Shown piece after piece: positions 1-5,748 of a stretch of 28,176 nt of DNA. The stretch is from DASXRA01 sp036558905 (GTDB taxonomy: Bacteria; Actinomycetota; Actinomycetes; Mycobacteriales; Jatrophihabitantaceae). The position numbers and the translations under genes are program-made. Location of the stretch: positions 1 through 28,176 of the forward strand of contig DATBER010000037.1 of NCBI GenBank assembly GCA_036558905.1. The letters run 5' to 3'. Under the pieces are notes generated by a model. It was given only the letters and a program-made list of their open reading frames with translations, made no database searches and was not told where the DNA came from. Positions within the stretch are counted from its first letter, which is position 1, and each line of letters opens with the position of its first letter.

Positions 1-309
1 GTCGGCCAGCGTCGGCTGGTAACCCACTGCGGAGGGCATCCGGCCGAGCAGCGTCGACACCTCGGAACCGGCCTGGGTGAACCGGAAGATGTTGTCGATG
101 AACAGCAACACGTCCTGCTGCTGCACGTCGCGGAAGTACTCGGCCATGGTCAACGCCGAGAGCGCGACCCGCAGCCGGGTACCCGGCGGCTCGTTCATCT
201 GGCCGTAGACGAGCGCCACCTTTGAGCCCGTCGTCGTGCCGTCGTCGTTGAGCTTGATGACGCCCGATTCGATCATCTCGTGATAGAGATCGTTGCCCTC
301 ACGCGTGCG

Positions 310-318
<9 letters not shown>
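1..318 (-). CDS. atpD: ATP synthase F1 subunit beta, internal segment in inverted orientation (partial)
   Basis: Read on the minus strand, 318 to 1 gives 106 uninterrupted codons of F1 beta. They start at VGERTREGNDLYHEM (the catalytic Glu and Arg region), pass the Walker B strand VLLFIDNIFRF, and end at GYQPTLAD. In an intact beta subunit this stretch is followed directly by EMGQLQERIT, which here lies on the plus strand from 319. No codon is lost or duplicated, so the segment is exactly inverted relative to the rest of the gene. The ends are imperfect inverted repeats: GTCGGCCAGCG at 1-11 and CGCTCGCCGAC at 308-318 (10 of 11 bases match). The first roughly 180 residues of the subunit are outside the window. 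It is either a real inversion that destroys the gene or a chimeric join made in amplification or assembly; the second seems more likely because atpD is usually important for growth. Confidence 0.9.
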
Positions 319-888
<570 letters not shown>

Positions 889-942
889 CGGGCAGGAGTT
901 GACTGTGACGACCGTGACCACAAGGCCCCGGACGGAGCGCGT

Positions 943-1356
943 ATGACAACGATGCACGTCGAGCTGGTGTCGGTCGAGCGCGCGCTCTGGTCCGGCGAGG
1001 CCAGCGCCGTGTTCGCCCGCACCACCGAGGGCGAGCTGGGCATCCTGCCCGGGCACACCCCGCTGCTCGGCGCCCTGGCGCCGGGCTGGGTGGTGCGAAT
1101 CGTCCGCGATGACGGCCCCGAGCTACGGGTCGCCGTGCACGGCGGATTCCTGTCGGTCCGCCCGGACGGGGTATCGATCCTGGCCGAGATGGCCGAGACC
1201 GCGGACGAGATCGACGTGGGCCGGGCCCGTGAGGCGCTGAGCCGCGCCGAGTCCGATACCGGGCCCGATGCCGAGGCGGCCCGCGAACGGGCGCTGGCCC
1301 GGCTGCGGGCCACATCCGAGTCCGGGCGCGATCTCCCGTCCGACGTGCGCGCCTGA
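943..1356 (+). CDS. atpC: ATP synthase F1 subunit epsilon
   Basis: Epsilon subunit of F1, part of the central stalk that couples rotor and catalytic head and can inhibit ATP hydrolysis. The 137-residue protein has the N-terminal beta-sandwich (VELVSVERALWSGEA, GELGILPGHTPLLGALAPG, VAVHGGFLSV) and a C-terminal helical region rich in Arg, Glu and Ala (residues 87-120). Length and order are typical of actinobacterial epsilon. ATG 943 is preceded by GGAG at 934-937; ATG 952 (MHVELV) is an in-frame alternative and would fit many homologues equally well. It follows atpD and precedes a DUF2550 gene by 21 bases, so it is probably the last classical gene of the atp operon. Confidence 0.95.
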   Translation: MTTMHVELVSVERALWSGEASAVFARTTEGELGILPGHTPLLGALAPGWVVRIVRDDGPELRVAVHGGFLSVRPDGVSILAEMAETADEIDVGRAREALSRAESDTGPDAEAARERALARLRATSESGRDLPSDVRA

Positions 1357-1377
1357 TCGAGGGCGGAGGAGGTCAGC

Positions 1378-1782
1378 GTGCGGGTCGTCGACGGGATCGC
1401 GATCGCCGCGCTGATCGCCATCATCGTCGTCCTGGCGCTGATCATCGCCCGGCAGCGGCACATGCTGCGCAGCGCCGGCGCCATCCCGCTCGCGGTACGG
1501 CGGGGCAGCCGGTGGCTGTACGGCGTAGCCCGCTACGACGGCGAGGAGTTCCGCTGGTACCGCGCGATCGACCTCGGCCCGCGGCCCACCCGAGTGCTGC
1601 GCCGGGGCCAGTTGCAGGTTGTCAGCCGGCGTGAGCCGACGTCGTCCGAGCTGCGCTCATTGCCGCCCACCGCGATCATCGTCGAGTGCCGTGACCCGCA
1701 CGGCGACATCACCCTGGCGCTGGCCGACGGCGCCTTCACCGGATTCGTCTCCTGGCTGGAGTCCTCCGCGCCGCGCGCTTAG
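1378..1782 (+). CDS. DUF2550 family membrane-anchored protein
   Basis: Protein of 134 residues with one N-terminal membrane helix (about residues 5-24, rich in Ile, Val, Ala and Leu), followed by a basic stretch (ARQRHMLRSAG) and a small soluble domain containing RRGSRWLYGVARYDGEEFRWYR and SRREPTSSELRSLPPTAIIVEC. This matches the DUF2550 family found directly after atpC in actinobacteria (Rv1312 in Mycobacterium tuberculosis). GTG 1378 is chosen because GGAGGAGG lies 7-14 bases upstream. The position suggests co-transcription with the atp operon, but no biochemical role is known to me. The soluble part is probably cytoplasmic by the positive-inside rule. Confidence 0.85.
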   Translation: MRVVDGIAIAALIAIIVVLALIIARQRHMLRSAGAIPLAVRRGSRWLYGVARYDGEEFRWYRAIDLGPRPTRVLRRGQLQVVSRREPTSSELRSLPPTAIIVECRDPHGDITLALADGAFTGFVSWLESSAPRA

Positions 1783-1784
1783 CG

Positions 1785-2009
1785 CTAGCGCTGCTGGGGC
1801 AGCACCCAGCCCAGGAACCGGGCGACGACGGTCGGGTGCGGCGCGGGCGGCAGGTGAGCGGCCGGATCCATCGGCGCGGGCGGCTCAGCGGCCGGGTGCT
1901 GGACCGGGTACTCGTGCCGAAACTCGGGATGGTCGTGCCAGCAGTGGTCATCGAGCTCGGTCTTGAAGTCGAAGCGCAACTCGCACTTCGGGCATTGATG
2001 GATCGTCAT
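1785..2009 (-). CDS. small C2H2 zinc-finger-like protein
   Basis: A 74-residue protein starting MTIHQCPKCELRFDF. Cys6-x2-Cys9-x12-His22-x4-His27 resembles a C2H2 zinc finger (CPKCELRF, then DDHCWHDH). The second half is Pro/Ala/His-rich (YPVQHPAAEPPAPMDP) and ends in a hydrophobic patch VVARFLGWVLPQQR. ATG 2009 was chosen because it begins the conserved-looking part and has GGAG six bases upstream; the frame stays open further upstream but encodes low-complexity sequence. The stop lies two bases from the stop of the convergent DUF2550 gene. Zinc binding is an inference from the spacing; the function is unknown. Confidence 0.7.
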   Translation of the reverse strand: MTIHQCPKCELRFDFKTELDDHCWHDHPEFRHEYPVQHPAAEPPAPMDPAAHLPPAPHPTVVARFLGWVLPQQR

Positions 2010-2019
2010 CGCCGACTCC

Positions 2020-2036
2020 ACAGTGAGGTCCACTGT
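2020..2036. promoter_or_regulatory. inverted repeat in the leader of the small zinc-finger gene
   Basis: ACAGTG-AGGTC-CACTGT, a perfect 6-bp inverted repeat with a 5-bp spacer. It lies between a TACCGT box (minus strand, near 2050) and the ribosome site of the gene starting at 2009. It could be an operator or a small hairpin covering the translation start. The rest of 2010-2140 shows no gene. Confidence 0.35.
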
Positions 2037-2140
2037 TGCCACCTTCCACGGTAGGCCGGTGTGGGCCGGCCAGCCAGCGGCGCGCCCACCGGGCGACCTG
2101 GGGCCGACCGTCGGCCGGGCTCTGGCCGGAGATCTGACCG

Positions 2141-2710
2141 TCACTCACCGCCCGGGCGCCACAGCACGTCGCCGTCCGGGTTGGCCGACCGGGCCAGGAT
2201 GAACAGCAGGTCGGACAGGCGATTCAGGTACAGCAGCGCGGCCCGGTTGGTGTGCCGCTGGTCGGCCTCGTACAAGGCCCAGGCCCGCCGCTCGGCCTGC
2301 CGGGCGACGGTGCGGGCCTGATGCAGCAGCGCCCCGGCCGGCGTCCCGCCGGGCAGGATGAAGCTGGCCAGCTTGGGCAGCGGCGCATTGAACGTGTCAC
2401 ACCAGCGCTCGAGGCGCTCGACGTAGGCGTCGGTGACCCGTAGCGGCGGGTGCTTCGGGTCGGGCAAGACCGGGGTGCACAGGTCGGCGCCCACGTCGAA
2501 CAGGTCGTTCTGCACCTGGCTGAGCACGTCGACGATCGGCGCGGGCAGCGTGGCCAGGGCCAGCGCGACCCCGATGATGGCGTTGGTCTCATCGCAGGCG
2601 GCATAAGCCTCGACTCGAGGATCAGTCTTCGGCACGCGGGACATATCGCCCAACGCGGTCGTGCCGTCGTCGCCGGTCTTCGTGTAGATACGCGTCAGAT
2701 GGACGGGCAT
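2141..2710 (-). CDS. cob(I)yrinic acid a,c-diamide adenosyltransferase, PduO type
   Basis: Transfers the 5'-deoxyadenosyl group of ATP to cob(I)alamin, making the adenosylcobalamin needed by ethylmalonyl-CoA and methylmalonyl-CoA mutases. The 189-residue protein has the PduO/MMAB hallmarks: the ATP-binding N-terminus TRIYTKTGDDGTTALGD, VEAYAACDETNAIIG, QNDLFDVGADLCTP, FILPGGTPAGALLHQART and the C-terminal NRLSDLLFILAR. ATG 2710 starts the conserved part; the frame extends upstream to 2779 but that stretch overlaps the murA promoter. It is divergent from murA, as in mycobacteria (Rv1314c/Rv1315). A TATCGT box just upstream on the minus strand suggests a very short leader. Context ties it to the B12-dependent mutase at 5749 and MeaB at 27490. 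Confidence 0.93.
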   Translation of the reverse strand: MPVHLTRIYTKTGDDGTTALGDMSRVPKTDPRVEAYAACDETNAIIGVALALATLPAPIVDVLSQVQNDLFDVGADLCTPVLPDPKHPPLRVTDAYVERLERWCDTFNAPLPKLASFILPGGTPAGALLHQARTVARQAERRAWALYEADQRHTNRAALLYLNRLSDLLFILARSANPDGDVLWRPGGE

Positions 2711-2721
2711 CCTTCGGACGA

Positions 2722-2727
2722 TAGCCT
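2722..2727 (+). promoter_or_regulatory. -10 box of the murA promoter (TAGCCT)
   Basis: TAGCCT matches the actinobacterial SigA -10 pattern TAnnnT. It lies 75 bases before the murA GTG, giving a leader of roughly 68 nt. The same hexamer precedes nucS and fgd in this window. It overlaps the likely -10 of the divergent adenosyltransferase gene. Confidence 0.45.
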
Positions 2728-2802
2728 GTCCCGGTGGCCGGGCAGGGTCACTGCGAGGGGAAGGACACATCGCGCTCATCCGCGCGAGAAACAGGAGCTT
2801 CA

Positions 2803-4083
2803 GTGCAGCAGGTCCTTAGGGTGACGGGTGGCGCCAGGCTGTCCGGAGAGGTCGCCGTCGTCGGCGCCAAGAACAGCGTGCTCAAGCTGATGGCGGCCGC
2901 GTTGATGGCGCCGGGCGAGACGACGATCGGCAATCTGCCGGCGATCAGCGACGTGACGACGATGCACGAGCTGCTCGGCCGGCTGGGCTGTGAGGTCAGC
3001 GAGATCACCGACGGCCGGGCCGACAGCGTGCGGATCAAGGTGCCCGACGAGCCGTTGTGGGAAGCGCCCTACGAGCTGGTGCGCAAGATCCGCGGGTCGA
3101 TCGCGGTGCTGGGCCCGTTGCTGGCCCGGAGCGGGCGGGCCCGGGTGGCCATGCCGGGCGGTGACGCCATCGGCACCCGTCCGCTGGACATGCACTTCGA
3201 CGGGCTGACCCGGATGGGTGCCGAGATCCGCACCGAGCACGGCTACATCGTGGCCGAGGCGCCCCAGTTGCACGGCGCCACGATCTGGCTCGACCTGCCC
3301 AGCGTGGGCGCCACCGAGAACATCGTGACCGCGGCCGTGCTGGCCAAGGGCACCACCGTCCTGGACAACGCGGCCCGCGAGCCCGAGATCGTCGACCTGT
3401 GCCACATGCTGCAGGCGATGGGCGCGCAGATCGACGGGGTGGGCACCTCGACCCTGGAGGTCACCGGCGTCGACTCGCTCACCCCGACTTCGCACTTCGC
3501 GGTGCCGGACCGGATTGTCGCTGGTACCTGGGCGTTCGCGGCGGCAGCCACCCGCGGCGACATTTCGGTGCGGGGCGCCAAGCCGGGACACCTGGAGATC
3601 ACCCTGGACAAGCTGACCCGGGCCGGCGCCGACATCGAGGCACTCGACGACGGGTTCCGCGTGCGCATGCACGATCGGCCCAAGAGCTTCGACGTGGTGA
3701 CGCTGCCCTACCCGGGGCTGCCGACCGACCTGCAGCCGCAAGCCATCGCCACACTGGCGGTGGCCGAGGGCACGGCGATGGTCACCGAGAACCTGTTCGA
3801 GGGCCGGTTCATGTTCTGCGACGAGATCTCGCGGATGGGCGCCGACGTGCGCACCGACGGCCACCACGCCGTGGTTCGAGGCCGCGGGTCGCTGTCCGGC
3901 GCGCCGGTGCGGGCCACCGACATCCGGGCCGGCGTGGGCCTGGTAATCGCCGGGCTGGTGGCCGAGGGCGTCACCGAGGTGGCCGAGATCCGGCACATCG
4001 ACCGGGGTTACGTACGCATCGAGGAGCAGTTGCGGGCGCTGGGCGCCGACGTGGTGCGCACCGAGTCCGACACGTTCGACTAG
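2803..4083 (+). CDS. murA: UDP-N-acetylglucosamine 1-carboxyvinyltransferase with active-site Asp
   Basis: First committed step of peptidoglycan synthesis: transfers enolpyruvate from PEP to UDP-GlcNAc in the cytoplasm. The 426-residue length is normal. Visible are VVGAKNSVLKLMAAALM near the N-terminus (the Lys-Asn pair contacts substrate), MPGGDAIGTRPLDMH around residue 121, LPSVGATENI, AAREPEIVDLC, LPTDLQPQ (Asp that helps deprotonation) and IRHIDRGYVRIEE near the end (conserved Arg). The loop residue that is Cys115 in E. coli is Asp121 here (codon 3163-3165). This natural change is known from M. tuberculosis and Chlamydia and gives intrinsic fosfomycin insensitivity. GTG 2803 has GGAG at 2794-2797 and starts the protein just before VTGGARLSGEV; a longer frame from 2734 encodes no conserved sequence. 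Confidence 0.96.
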   Translation: MQQVLRVTGGARLSGEVAVVGAKNSVLKLMAAALMAPGETTIGNLPAISDVTTMHELLGRLGCEVSEITDGRADSVRIKVPDEPLWEAPYELVRKIRGSIAVLGPLLARSGRARVAMPGGDAIGTRPLDMHFDGLTRMGAEIRTEHGYIVAEAPQLHGATIWLDLPSVGATENIVTAAVLAKGTTVLDNAAREPEIVDLCHMLQAMGAQIDGVGTSTLEVTGVDSLTPTSHFAVPDRIVAGTWAFAAAATRGDISVRGAKPGHLEITLDKLTRAGADIEALDDGFRVRMHDRPKSFDVVTLPYPGLPTDLQPQAIATLAVAEGTAMVTENLFEGRFMFCDEISRMGADVRTDGHHAVVRGRGSLSGAPVRATDIRAGVGLVIAGLVAEGVTEVAEIRHIDRGYVRIEEQLRALGADVVRTESDTFD

Positions 4084-4098
4084 GCCGTCCTCCCTCGT

Positions 4099-4150
4099 TG
4101 ATCAACAGCGAAACCTGGTCGCTGGAGCGGCCACTTTTCGCTGTTGATCA
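4099..4150. terminator. long hairpin after murA, copy A of a 53-bp repeated element
   Basis: TGATCAACAGCGAAA (4099-4113) pairs perfectly with 4136-4150. Inside the loop a second helix forms (TGGTCGC with GCGGCCA). No U-tract follows. The element begins 15 bases after the murA stop, between genes converging from both sides, so a bidirectional terminator is likely. The same 53-bp element, with changes that keep the stem paired, recurs at 9905-9957. Confidence 0.7.
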
Positions 4151-4194
4151 CGGGGGTGCAGCGATCGAGAGCGGCCGCGTCGATCAGGGCGCTC

Positions 4195-4320
4195 GCCGGC
4201 CAGGCCCTGGCGCAGCAGCACGGCCGGCATCTGCGGAGCCAACGGCTGGTGGCGGATCATCAGCCGGAAGCACAGCGGCGCGTAGAGCTGGTCCATGAAC
4301 GCTTCCAGGTCCAGGTCGCC
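4195..4320 (-). pseudogene. remnant of a TetR-family regulator C-terminal domain
   Basis: On the minus strand 42 codons read GDLDLEAFMDQLYAPLCF, then RLMIRHQPLAPQMPAVLL. This resembles the C-terminal ligand-domain helices of TetR regulators, which typically read DPELAxDLLxGPLYYRLL followed by a charged xEPL segment. There is no DNA-binding domain: upstream of 4320 the frame runs into sequence belonging to other features, and downstream it continues as basic low-complexity sequence into the hairpin at 4099. I read it as the tail of a regulator gene that has lost its first two thirds. The 316-base stretch 4084-4399 has no intact gene; it holds this remnant, the hairpin and the hydrophobic tail at 4326. 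Confidence 0.55.
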
Positions 4321-4325
4321 GCTGG

Positions 4326-4394
4326 GTGGCCGTGTTCGCCGCGATACTGCCGCTGCTCGCGTTGGCGGCCTGGGCGGTGTGGCCGGCCGACTGA
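4326..4394 (+). pseudogene. possible remnant: C-terminal membrane helix of a lost gene
   Basis: The plus strand reads VAVFAAILPLLALAAWAVWP-AD then TGA (4392-4394). It looks like a final transmembrane helix. The frame is open only from 4299 (a TGA lies at 4296) and has no credible start. Its 5' edge abuts the truncated TetR remnant on the opposite strand, as if a deletion had joined the ends of two genes. A fragment this short could also be chance. Confidence 0.3.
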
Positions 4395-4399
4395 GCGGG

Positions 4400-4717
4400 C
4401 TATCCGGCCAGGACCTCGCGAGCCTGCTCGGTGTCCTCCTTGAAGACCAGCACGTCCATGTCGCCGTTGCGCCGGCGCGACATCGAGGTGCGGATGCCGG
4501 CCTCACCGAGCTTGGCCCGCAGCGCCATCGCCTGGTCGCGCGGGATGTCGGCCACGATGACGTCGAGCATGCCCAGGTCGGGGGACTCGGCGGCGTCGAC
4601 CGGCCGCCCGGTGCGCGGCCGCGCGGGCCGGAACGTCCACTTCATGATCACCAGCAACAGCGCCAGGACCACTATCAGGACGAGGACTGTCGGCAGATCA
4701 GCGCCCACGGGTCTCAT
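4400..4717 (-). CDS. small membrane protein with a DUF2007-like soluble tail
   Basis: A 105-residue protein with one strongly hydrophobic helix at about residues 10-25 (VLVLIVVLALLLVIMKW), a Pro/Arg linker (FRPARPRTGRPV) and an alpha/beta tail (MLDVIVADIPRDQAMALRAK, LGEAGIRTSMSRRRNGDMDV, LVFKEDTEQAREVLAG). The pattern of EAGI near the middle and LVFKEDxxxAREVL at the end resembles DUF2007 'putative signal transducing' domains, though I am not certain. ATG 4717 is followed by a GTG at 4708 that is an equally possible start. It is last in a minus-strand set with the SRPBCC and phosphoribosyltransferase genes (31-base gap), so it is probably co-transcribed. Function unknown. Confidence 0.75.
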   Translation of the reverse strand: MRPVGADLPTVLVLIVVLALLLVIMKWTFRPARPRTGRPVDAAESPDLGMLDVIVADIPRDQAMALRAKLGEAGIRTSMSRRRNGDMDVLVFKEDTEQAREVLAG

Positions 4718-4748
4718 CCTGGCACCGTCCGGGCCAGGACGCGAGTGC

Positions 4749-5180
4749 TCACCCGGCCAGGTACTCGCGCAACCCGCGCTCGCCGTCGCGCATCATCAGG
4801 TCGTGGTTGAACCGCAGGGCGGGGCGCGCGATCACGCCGGCCGCGCGCACCAGCGCCTTGCGCACCGTGACGTCCTCGTCGAACGTCGCGGTGCCGTCGG
4901 CGTCGATCGTCCAGCGGCTAGTGCCGTCCAGGTCGCCGGTCTGGCGGGCCTGCAGCACCCGGCCGACCGGGTCCTCGACCTCGCGGGTCACCACGAACAC
5001 CAGGTCGTAGGGCAGCAGGCTGCGGCAGCGCAGTTCGCCGGTGACGTCGTCGAGCTGGCGCACGCTGCGCACCTGCGGCCACCAGGCCGGGTAGCTGGAC
5101 ACGTCGCGCAGTGCGGCGTAGATGTCGTCCGGCGCGGCCGGCAGGTGCCACACGGTGTGGAAGACGTACCGCCGACTCAT
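4749..5180 (-). CDS. SRPBCC (polyketide cyclase/dehydrase-like) protein
   Basis: A 143-residue START/SRPBCC-fold protein. It opens MSRRYVFHTVWHLPAAPDDI, followed by YAALRDVSSYPAWWPQVRSV, the typical first strand, helix and W-W-P-x-V of this family, and continues to a DGT-x-W strand region and a C-terminal helix (LRFNHDLMMRDGERGLREYL). Members bind hydrophobic small molecules; the ligand cannot be inferred here. The start overlaps the stop of the upstream phosphoribosyltransferase by four bases (ATGA, 5177-5180), indicating translational coupling. No signal peptide is seen, so it is probably cytoplasmic. Confidence 0.85.
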   Translation of the reverse strand: MSRRYVFHTVWHLPAAPDDIYAALRDVSSYPAWWPQVRSVRQLDDVTGELRCRSLLPYDLVFVVTREVEDPVGRVLQARQTGDLDGTSRWTIDADGTATFDEDVTVRKALVRAAGVIARPALRFNHDLMMRDGERGLREYLAG

Positions 5181-5644
5181 CCGACGACCGGCCCGTCGGC
5201 CGACCAGGGAAAGTCGATCCACTCGTCGGTGCGCCGCCATACGTACTCGCACTTGACCGTCGAGCGGGCCTTCTCGTAGATCACCGCGCAGCGCACCTCG
5301 GCGACGTGTTCGGCGCAGAAGTCCTTGACCAGACGCAGTGTCGCGCCGGTGTCGGCGACGTCGTCGGCGATCAGCACGCGCGCCCCGGACAGGTCGACCA
5401 GCTGCGGCACGGGCGGCAGCACGACCGGCATGGGCAGCCGCTCGTCCACGCCGGTGTAGAACTCGACGTTCATCAGGTGCAGGTTCTTGACGTTCAGGTC
5501 GTAGCCGAGGGCGCCGGCCGGGAAGAGCCCGCCCCGGGCGATCGCCAGGATGAGGTCGGGGCGGTATGCGTCATGAGCTATGTCGACGGCCAGCTCGCGG
5601 CACGCGCGTCCGAAGTCGGTCCAGGTGAGCGTCTCCCGCGCCAT
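5177..5644 (-). CDS. purine/pyrimidine-type phosphoribosyltransferase family protein
   Basis: A 155-residue type I phosphoribosyltransferase. The PRPP-binding loop is VLIADDVADTGATLRLV (two acidic residues followed by TGxTL), and IARGGLFPAGALGYDL is the N-terminal substrate loop. It resembles the COG2236 group and xanthine/hypoxanthine-like PRTases, but the hood region that would fix the base specificity is too divergent to call. It is first in a three-gene minus-strand operon and diverges from ethylmalonyl-CoA mutase across a 104-base gap. A regulatory rather than salvage role is possible. Confidence 0.85.
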   Translation of the reverse strand: MARETLTWTDFGRACRELAVDIAHDAYRPDLILAIARGGLFPAGALGYDLNVKNLHLMNVEFYTGVDERLPMPVVLPPVPQLVDLSGARVLIADDVADTGATLRLVKDFCAEHVAEVRCAVIYEKARSTVKCEYVWRRTDEWIDFPWSADGPVVG

Positions 5645-5695
5645 GCCGGCAGCCTGCCAGACGCCTCCGAACGCCTGCGAAGTCGGCCACAGTTG

Positions 5696-5712
5696 TTACC
5701 CGGCAGTAGCGT
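5696..5712 (+). promoter_or_regulatory. ecm promoter: TTACC-N4-AGTA element overlapping a TAGCGT -10 box
   Basis: TTACC-CGGC-AGTAG at 5696-5709 overlaps TAGCGT at 5707-5712, some 37 bases before the ecm ATG. An almost identical block (GTTACCCGCCAGTACGGT) sits at the same place relative to the -10 box of the aldehyde dehydrogenase at 16226. A palindromic version lies before ccr at 25305. This looks like a repressor site laid over the promoter. Confidence 0.5.
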
Positions 5713-5748
5713 GGCGGTGGGACCCTCGACCCGAGCGAGGAGGTCACC

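Noticed and set aside
280..309. GTG 280 as start of a short intact gene
   Set aside because: Residues encoded before 310 have no match to F1 beta; the frame is only open by chance through the inverted segment.
1781..1792. AGCGCTAGCGCT palindrome between DUF2550 and the zinc-finger gene as a terminator
   Set aside because: It is a self-complementary 12-mer with no loop, so it cannot form a normal terminator hairpin; it is probably chance in GC-rich stop-codon context.
4084..4399. rRNA or tRNA genes after murA, as in mycobacteria
   Set aside because: No rRNA-like conserved sequence or cloverleaf could be found; the stretch holds a hairpin and gene remnants.
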